This document shows, one piece after another, positions 1 through 5,595 of a stretch of DNA of 5,706 bases. Position 1 is the first letter of the stretch. The number at the start of each line of letters is the position of its first letter. This DNA is from an uncultured Rikenellaceae bacterium (GTDB taxonomy: Bacteria; Bacteroidota; Bacteroidia; Bacteroidales; Rikenellaceae). The notes beneath the pieces were generated by a model. That model saw nothing but the letters and a program-made list of their open reading frames with translations, did no database searches and was not told the origin of the DNA. The translations under genes and the position numbers were made by a program. The stretch covers positions 1 through 5,706 of the forward strand of contig CAMQUV010000085.1 of the NCBI GenBank assembly GCA_947037995.1, in the 5' to 3' direction.

Positions 1-24
1 TGGATTCGAAGGCCTGTCGGGGTT

Positions 25-48
25 TGTTCTATATTCAGGTATAGAACA
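25..48. repeat. Perfect 9-bp stem-loop
   Basis: TGTTCTATA (25-33) pairs exactly with TATAGAACA (40-48) around the loop TTCAGG. The stem is AT-rich and has no T-run directly after it, so it does not read as a terminator. It is part of the left-edge hairpin cluster. Confidence 0.6.
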
Positions 49-55
49 TCTCCGG

Positions 56-68
56 GTGCTAACAGCAC
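56..68. repeat. Small perfect hairpin GTGCT-AAC-AGCAC
   Basis: A 5-bp perfect stem with the 3-base loop AAC lies at 56-68 and is followed by ACGAG. The architecture (GTG..., three-base loop, ...CAC, then a CGAG-like tail) resembles the hairpin at 5614-5626, which is followed directly by CGAG. Confidence 0.5.
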
Positions 69-110
69 ACGAGTTTTTGGGAAGGCCTTCGATATTCTTA
101 GCTTCGCCTA

Positions 111-123
111 TGCCACCGAGCCT
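111..123 (+). repeat. 13-base direct repeat, left copy
   Basis: TGCCACCGAGCCT occurs here and again exactly at 5621-5633. In the right copy its GCCAC is the 3' arm of a perfect hairpin. Here the matching 5' arm GTGGC is absent, so this copy looks like a partial or degenerate unit. Confidence 0.6.
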
Positions 124-152
124 ATACCAATAATTTTGGAATGGCGACAGCC

Positions 153-175
153 AATTAAAAGGTGTCTCTGACACC
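153..175 (-). terminator. Probable terminator of the sppA-lpxK-punA-ATPase operon
   Basis: Read on the minus strand, GGTGTC-AGA-GACACC forms a 6-bp perfect stem with a 3-base loop (175 down to 161), followed at once by TTTTAATT (160-153). It lies about 60 bases past the ATPase stop codon, which suits a factor-independent terminator. The T-run is only four bases long. The same hairpin also belongs to the left-edge repeat cluster, so it may be a repeat that doubles as a terminator. Confidence 0.5.
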
Positions 176-206
176 CCGACAGGCGAATTTCGTGTGCCGT
201 TGGCAC
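176..206 (+). repeat. Structured repeat unit, left copy (CCGACAGGC + hairpin)
   Basis: CCGACAGGC (176-184) is followed nine bases later by the perfect hairpin GTGCC-GTT-GGCAC (194-206). The right-edge unit at 5596-5626 has the same 9-mer, the same 18-base spacing from the 9-mer start to the stem, and the same GTT loop. Its stem is GTGGC/GCCAC. The stem differs at one base pair by a double compensatory change (C-G to G-C), which suggests the folded form is what is conserved. Confidence 0.6.
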
Positions 207-234
207 TTTGGCTCGCGCAGGAGCTCAGGTTTTT

Positions 235-921
235 TTACTGTCTCTCGATAACAAGTTCTTCGATTTGCGCGATACTATTAACCCATCCGTCCATCACAAT
301 AGATGGAGAGTGCGTCGTAACAATCATTTGCACATTTCCACCTGCCAATTTGCGTATGTCTTCGAGCAATGTCTCCTGCCACTCAAAGTGTAGTGATTGC
401 TCAGGTTCATCGAGAATAATCACATCTCCATCTGACGCGCTTCTAGCCATAGAGTATAGTTTTAGCAGTTCTTTTTCGCCCGAAGAGAGTTCGTTAAAAC
501 CAATTTTAATTGTTCCACGAATAAGAAATTCTAGCGGAAATTGTCCTCGGACTATTTTCTTATTTCGCATCTCAAATTTCTCATCAATCATATCGCAGAA
601 CATATCGTCATTCACCATATCCATATCCACGGCAGAAGTAAGAAAGTTTGCCACGGTTTTATATTTCAGTTTAGCTGGGTCGCAACCATCTGTACTATTA
701 ATAATAGTACCATCGTTTAGTACGACATCTATTTGTTTAAACAATTTCCTGTATTGTTCAACGACTCTCCCTGCCGACAGTAGTGTAGCAACACTTCTAA
801 GTACCGTACTTTTGCCCGTTCCATTACCACCTGCAAGTATGCTAGTGCCTTTTAGCACGTCCCACGAGAAATCATATTCGCCCCATAGGTCGTCAACAAT
901 TATTTTGTTAATCCAGTTCAT
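235..921 (-). CDS. Small ABC/AAA-type ATPase of unknown function
   Basis: This 228-residue protein has all the hallmarks of an ABC-class P-loop ATPase of the RecF/SMC-like AAA_21/AAA_15 kind. The Walker A motif is GGNGTGKS at residues 31-38. A signature-like LSSGEKELL lies at 145-153. The Walker B motif VIILDEPE is at 167-174, with D171 and catalytic E172, and H204 in TTHSPS is a candidate switch histidine. Residues 50-140 are a variable segment. No transmembrane helix, TOPRIM domain or transporter partner is visible, so a soluble ATPase not dedicated to transport is likely; its substrate is unknown. The ATG at 919-921 overlaps the end of punA by 14 nt, which suggests translational coupling as the last gene of the operon. 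No Shine-Dalgarno sequence is visible. It could be a repair- or defence-type ATPase that lost its effector, but nothing here proves that. Confidence 0.85.
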   Translation of the reverse strand: MNWINKIIVDDLWGEYDFSWDVLKGTSILAGGNGTGKSTVLRSVATLLSAGRVVEQYRKLFKQIDVVLNDGTIINSTDGCDPAKLKYKTVANFLTSAVDMDMVNDDMFCDMIDEKFEMRNKKIVRGQFPLEFLIRGTIKIGFNELSSGEKELLKLYSMARSASDGDVIILDEPEQSLHFEWQETLLEDIRKLAGGNVQMIVTTHSPSIVMDGWVNSIAQIEELVIERQ

Positions 922-1723
922 TTATAATTTGTTCAATAAGATTAGACAATATTTTCGCTTTGGCTTGTCCGATGCTTTGTACTTCGGCGTGGTCAGTAGC
1001 AACATTTCCACTTTTAGTAGCGTTAGTGACCAGTGAGAATCCTATTATCTTTACACCCATAGCGTGCGCTGCAATCACCTCCGGAGTAGTAGACATCCCA
1101 CAGGTATCCGCTCCAATAACTCTAAAATAGTCATATTCGGCTTTAGTTTCGAACGTGGGCCCAGTGCTCCCCAGGTAAACACCCTGTTTGAGTTCTACGT
1201 TTTGTTTGCGTGCAACATTGAGCGCAATTTCTCGTAGTTTCACATTAAAAGCATTCCACATTGGTAAGAATCGTGGCGACAGTCTGTCGTCATTTGGTCC
1301 TAGCAAGGGGTTTGGTATAAGGTTTATTTGGTCAGTTATCAGCATAATATCGCCGACTTCAAATTCAAGGTTCACGCCGCCAGCAGCATTAGAGACAAAT
1401 AGGTTTTCGATACCCATCATTGCCATAACTCTTATTGGCATTACCACATCCTGTATGTCGTACCCTTCGTAGAAGTGTACCCTCCCCTGCATTGCAATAA
1501 TATTTTTCCCTTTAATCGTTCCGATTATAAATTGTCCGTGATGCCCTTCGACCGTAGAGACAGGGAATCCTTCGATTTGAGAATAGGGTATAGTAGCTAT
1601 AGGTGTTATAGCATTAGCAAGTTGTCCTAGTCCGCTCCCCATCACGATACCGATTTGGGGTTTAAAATCTTTTGGTATTTTAGACTGGATGAGTGATGTT
1701 ATATTTTTGATTTTCTCGTACAT
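908..1723 (-). CDS. punA: Purine nucleoside phosphorylase, trimeric (class I) type
   Basis: This cytoplasmic purine-salvage enzyme splits (deoxy)inosine or guanosine with phosphate into the free base and (deoxy)ribose-1-phosphate. Residues matching the mammalian and bacterial trimeric family are present: S30 in GSGLG, R81 and H83 in GRVHFYEGY, Y85, A113 in SNAAGG, F191-E192 in GPTFET, M210-S211 in GMSTTPEV and N234 in VTN. Asn rather than Asp at the last site favours a 6-oxopurine phosphorylase over methylthioadenosine phosphorylase. I chose the ATG at 1721-1723, giving 271 residues and the family-like N-terminus MYEKI. A TTG three codons upstream (1732) is possible but less likely. The start lies inside the end of lpxK (44-nt overlap) and the stop lies inside the ATPase start, so expression is probably from the sppA promoter. 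Confidence 0.95.
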   Translation of the reverse strand: MYEKIKNITSLIQSKIPKDFKPQIGIVMGSGLGQLANAITPIATIPYSQIEGFPVSTVEGHHGQFIIGTIKGKNIIAMQGRVHFYEGYDIQDVVMPIRVMAMMGIENLFVSNAAGGVNLEFEVGDIMLITDQINLIPNPLLGPNDDRLSPRFLPMWNAFNVKLREIALNVARKQNVELKQGVYLGSTGPTFETKAEYDYFRVIGADTCGMSTTPEVIAAHAMGVKIIGFSLVTNATKSGNVATDHAEVQSIGQAKAKILSNLIEQIINELD

Positions 1724-2756
1724 ACTGCTCAATAATTCGATTAAAGTTAATTTGTCCTTGGTCCAAGAATTTATGTGCCACTGCTATATAGAACATTTTA
1801 GCCTGAAGTTGCGGTGGGATTTTTTTGGATGCAATAAATTTCACGGCATCTTTTTCTGTCATCACTATATACGCATCATCGGGAGCATTTTCGAGCAGTT
1901 CGATAAATTTGTTAAGGTCTTTCATTCTATACGCATAGTGGTCTGGGTATGGTTGTTTCCAGACGAGTGTATATTTACTATCCACATAGTCAAAGAATGA
2001 TTCGGGTCTTGCTATCCCCGCGATGGCAATCATAGAAGCTCCAGCTTGCGGCGTAGGGTTTGCGCTTTGTGGGAACATCGGAATAGGTTCGGACGAAACG
2101 GTCGTAGTAAAGAATAGGTGTTGGTACGGCAGTAGCTCTAGGTTTTGTCTAACGATTCTAAAGTCAAGCGGTGTCGTGTTTTCAGGGCATTTAGTACAGA
2201 ATACTATATTAGCTCTTTCTTGTTGCGACAGGCTATCTCTGAGTGAGCCGAGCGGCAGCATTTTATCGTCATACATAGGTCTATTAAAATCGGTCAGCAG
2301 TATGCTCACCCAAGGTTCGACATATCTATGTTGAAATGCGTCATCGAGAATAATAAGGTTTATATCTGGTTCGATGCGTCTAATAAGTAGAATTCCTTTG
2401 TTTCTATCCTCGCAGACAGCGACCATCACAGTTGGGAATTTGAGTTTAATTTGTTTTGGTTCGTCGCCAACCTTTCTGTACGATGTGTTGGTTTGGACAA
2501 CTAAAAAGCCCTTAGATTTTCTTTTATACCCCCTCGAGAGCACCGCCACTTTATATTTAGAAGAGAGCGTGTTAACGAGTTGTTCGGTTATCGGGGTTTT
2601 GCCCGTTCCGCCGACAGTAAGGTTGCCGACCACAATAATAGGTATATCATATTCAACAGATTTAATCATCTTATTGTCGAACATCTTATTCCTAATCGCA
2701 ACAACTGCGCTATAGACCCACGAGATGGGGGCCAGTATAATGTACTTAAAAAACAA
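1680..2756 (-). CDS. lpxK: Tetraacyldisaccharide 4'-kinase (lipid A biosynthesis)
   Basis: LpxK uses ATP to phosphorylate the 4' position of the tetraacyl-disaccharide-1-phosphate lipid A precursor, making lipid IVA at the cytoplasmic face of the inner membrane. The 358 residues fit the family. A hydrophobic N-terminal segment at about 5-22 would anchor it in the membrane. The P-loop GNLTVGGTGKTP is at 44-55, and VGDEP at 96-100 carries D98, the likely catalytic Asp. DDAFQHR at 138-144 corresponds to the usual DDGFQHR. LPLGSLRD lies at 167-174, DHYAY at 272-276 with H273, and TEKDAVK at 300-306. The start is a TTG (2754-2756): no ATG lies between it and the in-frame stop at 2781, and the next Met (25) would remove the anchor. 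It begins 24 nt after sppA, with AAAGG 3-7 nt upstream as a weak ribosome site. Confidence 0.95.
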   Translation of the reverse strand: MFFKYIILAPISWVYSAVVAIRNKMFDNKMIKSVEYDIPIIVVGNLTVGGTGKTPITEQLVNTLSSKYKVAVLSRGYKRKSKGFLVVQTNTSYRKVGDEPKQIKLKFPTVMVAVCEDRNKGILLIRRIEPDINLIILDDAFQHRYVEPWVSILLTDFNRPMYDDKMLPLGSLRDSLSQQERANIVFCTKCPENTTPLDFRIVRQNLELLPYQHLFFTTTVSSEPIPMFPQSANPTPQAGASMIAIAGIARPESFFDYVDSKYTLVWKQPYPDHYAYRMKDLNKFIELLENAPDDAYIVMTEKDAVKFIASKKIPPQLQAKMFYIAVAHKFLDQGQINFNRIIEQYVRENQKYNITHPV

Positions 2757-2780
2757 GGCCTTTATTATTATCGATTTATA

Positions 2781-4550
2781 TTAGTTCAAATTAGTTTCGA
2801 TTGCATACGGGAGGCTTGCTTGCACTCCTTTTCTTTTGTACAATCGTTCTACGGTTTTTATTTTTCTTATCTCATTAGAGAGTGGGAACATTTTATCGAT
2901 AGCTACCTGCGGTGCTTCTGTGAGCATCGTAAGGAATGACATTTCTTCTTTTTTAGGAAGTTGCACCACTCTATAGTCTTTCAAGTCGGCAAGTATCGCC
3001 GCTTCGGCAATAGCATCTTGCATAGTACCCAGTTTGTCAACCAGTTTGAGTTCGAGTGCTTGTTCTCCCGTCCATACTCTTCCGCCCGCAATTTTCTCAA
3101 CGTCATCAAACGCCATCCCTCGTCCCTGTGCAACCAGTCCCACGAAGTCAACATACGTGCTATCCACACCTCGTTGTATAAATTGTCTTTGCATCGGCGT
3201 GAGTTCTCTAAACATTCCGCCAACGCTAGCATTTTCATTAGTTTGTACTCCATCGACACTAACGCCAAGGATTTGTTTTGCCCCTTTTTCGACATTGAAC
3301 GAAATTCCAAAGACTCCAATCGAGCCAGTTAGTGTCATCGGGCTAGCAATGATTTTATCAGCAAAGGCACTAATATAGTATCCTCCCGACGCCGCGTAGT
3401 TTCCCATCGACACTACAATCGGTTTTTTCTTTTTCAAACTTTTCAGTTCTTCGAGAATAATATCCGATGCAAGTACGCTTCCACCCGGAGAGTTCACTCT
3501 AAGCACAACAGCTTTAATAGCATCATTATCGGCGATTTTTTTGATTTCTGCACGCAGTTTATTCCCCACGATTTGCGCTTCGTTACCATCCGCCACATCT
3601 ACAATAGCTCCATCGGCATACAGCACGGCGATTCTTTCTTTGGCGATAGCCTCTCCTGAAACATAAGAGTTCAGATAACTTTTAGGGTCTACGAGTCTAG
3701 GTTTTTTTGTTTGGGTGATTCCGCATAGATACTCTTGCAGTTGCGTCCTAGTAATCAGCGAGTCGACCATATTAAGTTCCACCGCGTCTTGCATATCCTC
3801 TATCATCATATCGGAAGCAATCTTTTTCAATTGTGTTTCTGTGATGCCTCTTGATTTAGCAACATCTCTTACTACTTGCCCCCACATTGACTGTGTCATT
3901 TCGGTCATTTGCTGTTTATTTTCTTTACTCATAGCGTTGAGCATATATGGTTCGATGGCACTTTTATACTTACCGTATCTAAATATTTCGGCTTTGACAC
4001 CAAATTTATCGAGTGTTTCTTTAAAGAACATAACATCAACAGCCATCCCGCTCCACGAGAAGTAGGCTTTCGGGTATGCCATCACTTTGTCCGCCACGGA
4101 TGCTATCCAGTACTGTCCTTGTGTGTAGACGTCTCCGTATGCGACAATAAACTTTTGACTTTCTTTGAATTTGGTAAGTTCGGTTCTGATTTGGTATATT
4201 GCATCGGTTGACATTTGTGGGGTCATTGATGTTTTAATATATATGCCATCAATCATAGGGTCTTTAGCCGCAATTTTAATAGAGCTAATGATTTGATTAA
4301 CTGTTAGCGAGGGTTTGACCTGCATAGTCGTCATATCAATATTATCCCAGAAAGAGCCTGATTCAACCTCTACTGCTGGTGTGCCGAGGTTGATTGTGAG
4401 TATAGAGTTTGCTTTGACCTGTATCGGCTCTTCTTCGCCTGAGAATGAGGAGATTATGCCTACAAATACAATTAATGAGAAAATCGCGCTCACGATACTG
4501 CCGATTATAATAGCCATTAAACAGGCCAGGAAAGTTTTGAAAAAATTCAT
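2781..4550 (-). CDS. sppA: Signal peptide peptidase SppA, 67K type (protease IV)
   Basis: This is a membrane-bound serine protease of family S49 that degrades leftover signal peptides. The 589 residues contain two tandem S49 domains, as in the E. coli 67K enzyme rather than the short single-domain form. A transmembrane anchor spans about residues 7-33. The catalytic lysine is probably K196 in the N-terminal domain (GKYKSAIEP, 193-201). The nucleophile is S388 in the C-terminal domain (NYAASGGYY, 384-392). The 192-residue spacing matches a Ser-Lys dyad built across the two domains. The C-terminal domain also keeps NSPGGSVLAS at 353-362, while the equivalent N-terminal segment is degenerate, as usual. 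The ATG at 4548-4550 is directly followed by the anchor and has no Shine-Dalgarno. It is the first gene of the operon, with a -7 box about 30 nt upstream. Confidence 0.95.
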   Translation of the reverse strand: MNFFKTFLACLMAIIIGSIVSAIFSLIVFVGIISSFSGEEEPIQVKANSILTINLGTPAVEVESGSFWDNIDMTTMQVKPSLTVNQIISSIKIAAKDPMIDGIYIKTSMTPQMSTDAIYQIRTELTKFKESQKFIVAYGDVYTQGQYWIASVADKVMAYPKAYFSWSGMAVDVMFFKETLDKFGVKAEIFRYGKYKSAIEPYMLNAMSKENKQQMTEMTQSMWGQVVRDVAKSRGITETQLKKIASDMMIEDMQDAVELNMVDSLITRTQLQEYLCGITQTKKPRLVDPKSYLNSYVSGEAIAKERIAVLYADGAIVDVADGNEAQIVGNKLRAEIKKIADNDAIKAVVLRVNSPGGSVLASDIILEELKSLKKKKPIVVSMGNYAASGGYYISAFADKIIASPMTLTGSIGVFGISFNVEKGAKQILGVSVDGVQTNENASVGGMFRELTPMQRQFIQRGVDSTYVDFVGLVAQGRGMAFDDVEKIAGGRVWTGEQALELKLVDKLGTMQDAIAEAAILADLKDYRVVQLPKKEEMSFLTMLTEAPQVAIDKMFPLSNEIRKIKTVERLYKRKGVQASLPYAIETNLN

Positions 4551-4579
4551 ATTTAAAATACTTTTTAGTTAGATTCTTC

Positions 4580-4587
4580 CAAAGATA
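4580..4587 (-). promoter_or_regulatory. -7 box of the proximal sppA promoter
   Basis: On the minus strand this reads TATCTTTG, an exact match to the Bacteroidota -7 consensus TAnnTTTG. It would place a transcript start about 20-25 nt before the sppA ATG. No TTTG -33 element is present at the expected distance; a hairpin lies there instead. The call rests on the -7 box and its position. Confidence 0.5.
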
Positions 4588-4605
4588 GCAAAAAAAAACA
4601 ACTTA

Positions 4606-4630
4606 AGAGCTATGAGGCTCTGTTTTTTTT
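4606..4630 (+). terminator. Terminator-like hairpin with T8 run
   Basis: AGAGC (4606-4610) pairs with GCTCT (4617-4621) around TATGAG, followed by G and eight T (4623-4630). On the plus strand this is a compact terminator shape that could stop transcription antisense to sppA before it reaches ssb. On the minus strand the same stem is followed by TAAGTTG and nine T, so it could also act as a weak attenuator in a long sppA leader. The stem is short (5 bp). Confidence 0.45.
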
Positions 4631-4644
4631 GATTAATCTACTTA

Positions 4645-4675
4645 TTGGCAACCCCTTATAGTGCTGGATTGCCAA
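4645..4675. repeat. 7-bp perfect stem-loop
   Basis: TTGGCAA (4645-4651) is the exact reverse complement of TTGCCAA (4669-4675), with a 17-base loop. The right arm overlaps the candidate distal sppA promoter box at 4673-4680, so it could be an operator-like dyad or part of a structured leader. Confidence 0.4.
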
Positions 4676-4703
4676 AAGTAACTCAAATACATTACCCCTA
4701 AAA
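4673..4703 (-). promoter_or_regulatory. Candidate distal sppA promoter
   Basis: On the minus strand the -7 box reads TACTTTTG (4680 to 4673), an exact TAnnTTTG. TTTT (4703 to 4700) lies 19 bases upstream where TTTG is expected. A transcript from here would carry a leader of roughly 115-120 nt that includes the hairpin and T9 run at 4590-4621. Confidence 0.35.
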
Positions 4704-4762
4704 CCGGCTGAACTCCTATAATAAACCCAGTGAAATAATGTAATAATACACCTAAAACACAA

Positions 4763-4795
4763 TTTTAACCCAATTCTTTCGTTTACGTAGTTTTT
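4763..4795 (+). promoter_or_regulatory. Candidate ssb promoter
   Basis: TTTT (4763-4766) and TAGTTTTT (4788-4795) are separated by 21 bases. Each misses the Bacteroidota TTTG and TAnnTTTG consensus by one base. The predicted start near 4800 would give a leader of about 60 nt. This is a weak call, made mainly because ssb needs a promoter in this spacer. Confidence 0.3.
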
Positions 4796-4803
4796 TTTCA
4801 TTA

Positions 4804-4813
4804 TATTGCAATA
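4804..4813. promoter_or_regulatory. 10-bp palindrome in the ssb leader or promoter region
   Basis: TATTGCAATA is a perfect 10-base palindrome just downstream of the candidate ssb -7 box. It could be an operator half-site pair, but palindromes of this size also occur by chance in AT-rich DNA. Confidence 0.25.
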
Positions 4814-4859
4814 CCAAAAAAAACACCACCACATTAACCAACCCTTTTTTTTAACAGCT

Positions 4860-5378
4860 ATGATTAACAAAGTTATCCTCATCGGCAACCTAGGTATGGA
4901 CCCCGAAATACGTACACTCGAAACGGGAGTTAAAATCGCTAGACTTAGAATCGCTACAACAGAAAAATTTACTACCCAACAAGGTGAACGCAAAGAACAC
5001 ACCGAATGGCACACAATCGTCCTCTGGAGGTCGCAAGCCGACTTTGCCGAAAAATTCCTGCACAAAGGCTCCCAAATATTCGTCGAAGGCAAAATTAGGT
5101 CGCGCGAAAGAATCGATGAACACGGCTCTAAAAAAACATACTACGAAATCCACGCTGAAGAGATTAAAACACTCGGCAAAAGAGAACCTTTCGGAAATAA
5201 TAATCAAACGAACACTTCTAATACTACCAATACGGCCGCCACTACTACCCCCACTACTAGCACTAACACCTATACCCCTAGTACCGAAACAGGTACTTTC
5301 GGAGGCGCCTATAATAACCAAAATTCGAACAATAATAACGGTAATAATAGTAACGGAACCGACGGAATGCCATTCTAA
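4860..5378 (+). CDS. ssb: Single-stranded DNA-binding protein
   Basis: SSB coats single-stranded DNA during replication, recombination and repair. Residues 1 to about 107 form the OB-fold. They include the opening MINKVILIGNLGMDPEIR, the EWHTIVLW strand (49-56; W50 corresponds to the DNA-stacking Trp54 region of E. coli SSB) and FVEGKIRSR (74-82). Residues 112-166 are a disordered linker of Asn, Thr, Ser and Gly. The protein is 172 residues long, which is normal for SSB. I chose the ATG at 4860 because homologues begin there; an in-frame TTG at 4806 would add an atypical 18-residue His/Lys stretch. The C-terminal tip, TDGMPF, keeps the final Pro-Phe but has only one acidic residue where most SSBs have several. 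No neighbour shares its strand in the window, so it appears monocistronic. In many Bacteroidota ssb sits near mutY and gldE, which are absent here. Confidence 0.95.
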   Translation: MINKVILIGNLGMDPEIRTLETGVKIARLRIATTEKFTTQQGERKEHTEWHTIVLWRSQADFAEKFLHKGSQIFVEGKIRSRERIDEHGSKKTYYEIHAEEIKTLGKREPFGNNNQTNTSNTTNTAATTTPTTSTNTYTPSTETGTFGGAYNNQNSNNNNGNNSNGTDGMPF

Positions 5379-5433
5379 TCGTTGCGCGTGTTGAATACGC
5401 GTAATAACTGGTATCACCCAAATCTAAATGCAA

Positions 5434-5465
5434 AAACAGCGCGGATTTTATAGTTCGCGCTGTTT
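5434..5465 (+). terminator. ssb terminator hairpin
   Basis: AAACAGCGCG (5434-5443) pairs perfectly with CGCGCTGTTT (5456-5465). Two G-U pairs and one A-U pair can extend the stem to 13 bp with the loop TTTATA. It lies about 55 nt past the ssb stop. The T-run is short (TTT inside the stem, then GCTTATAG), so it may act as a 3'-end stabilising structure as much as a classic terminator. The A-run before the stem makes it partly bidirectional. Confidence 0.65.
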
Positions 5466-5486
5466 GCTTATAGTGAATTGTCGAAA

Positions 5487-5536
5487 TTCCGACTATTAAA
5501 TTCTATTTTAGTAGTGTCCAGTTAAAACAGTCGGAA
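5487..5536. repeat. 8-bp inverted repeat followed by T6
   Basis: TTCCGACT (5487-5494) is the reverse complement of AGTCGGAA (5529-5536), with 34 AT-rich bases between, and the right arm is followed by C and six T. It could be a backup terminator. The inner TAGTGTCCAGTTAAAA (5512-5527) has the look of an insertion-sequence end, but this is only an impression and no transposase is present. Confidence 0.35.
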
Positions 5537-5595
5537 CTTTTTTAACTAAATTTTCGCTTTTTCCAATGAGTGTCAAAGCCTGCGAAGGAACAATG

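Larger units (their letters stand above)
12..184. repeat. 11-bp inverted repeat enclosing the left hairpin cluster
   Basis: GCCTGTCGGGG at 12-22 is the exact reverse complement of CCCCGACAGGC at 174-184. The arms enclose about 150 bases containing three of the four left-edge hairpins. The pair could close a long branched RNA or mark two oppositely oriented copies of one repeat unit. The core CCGACAGGC also occurs at 5596-5604. Confidence 0.65.
1..234. repeat. Hairpin-rich intergenic repeat region, left edge
   Basis: No convincing gene is seen here. The stretch contains perfect stem-loops at 25-48, 56-68, 161-175 and 194-206. It also has an 11-bp inverted repeat (12-22 with 174-184) and a 10-bp inverted repeat (6-15 with 83-92). 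The 13-mer at 111-123 and the 9-mer CCGACAGGC at 176-184 recur at the right edge of the window. The density of short perfect hairpins with GTG/CAC arms and 3-base loops suggests a composite of dispersed structured repeats. The region may continue beyond the left edge. Its function is unknown. Confidence 0.6.
4551..4859. other. Divergent intergenic regulatory region between sppA and ssb
   Basis: No gene is supported in these 309 bases. They contain candidate promoters for both flanking genes, a terminator-like hairpin, a second stem-loop and a 10-bp palindrome. There are five homopolymer runs of eight or nine: A at 4590-4598, T at 4623-4630, T at 4791-4798, A at 4816-4823 and T at 4845-4852. 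An open frame on the minus strand that starts inside ssb and ends at 4610 is best explained as a shadow of ssb. Confidence 0.7.

Noticed and set aside
1..169. Plus-strand frame open from the left edge for about 55 codons, ending in TGA at 167-169
   Set aside because: It spans several perfect hairpins and inverted repeats and shows no recognisable domain. The open frame is probably incidental to the repeat, though a gene fragment running in from the left cannot be excluded.
1..234. CRISPR array or attC-type integron site
   Set aside because: The hairpins are not identical direct repeats with regular unique spacers, and there are no cas or integrase genes in the window.
194..1036. Long plus-strand open frame (280 codons) antisense to the ATPase and the 3' end of punA
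   Set aside because: It starts at GTG inside the repeat region, is very Ser-rich, shows no domain, and lies opposite two genes with clear catalytic motifs. It is best read as a shadow frame.
1724..1732. TTG start giving a 274-residue PunA
   Set aside because: The ATG three codons later gives the family-like MYEK start; TTG is the weaker codon and adds only three residues.
4806..4859. Upstream TTG start that would lengthen SSB by 18 residues
   Set aside because: SSB homologues start at the MINKVILIGN-type sequence encoded from 4860. The extension is low-complexity and lies in the G-free leader.
4610..5092. Minus-strand open frame of 160 codons overlapping ssb
   Set aside because: It is mostly antisense to the conserved OB-fold of SSB and has no family-like features.
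5182..5366. Asn/Thr-rich repetitive coding stretch resembling a tandem repeat
   Set aside because: It is the disordered linker of SSB with irregular AAT and ACT codons, with no fixed repeat unit and no array structure.
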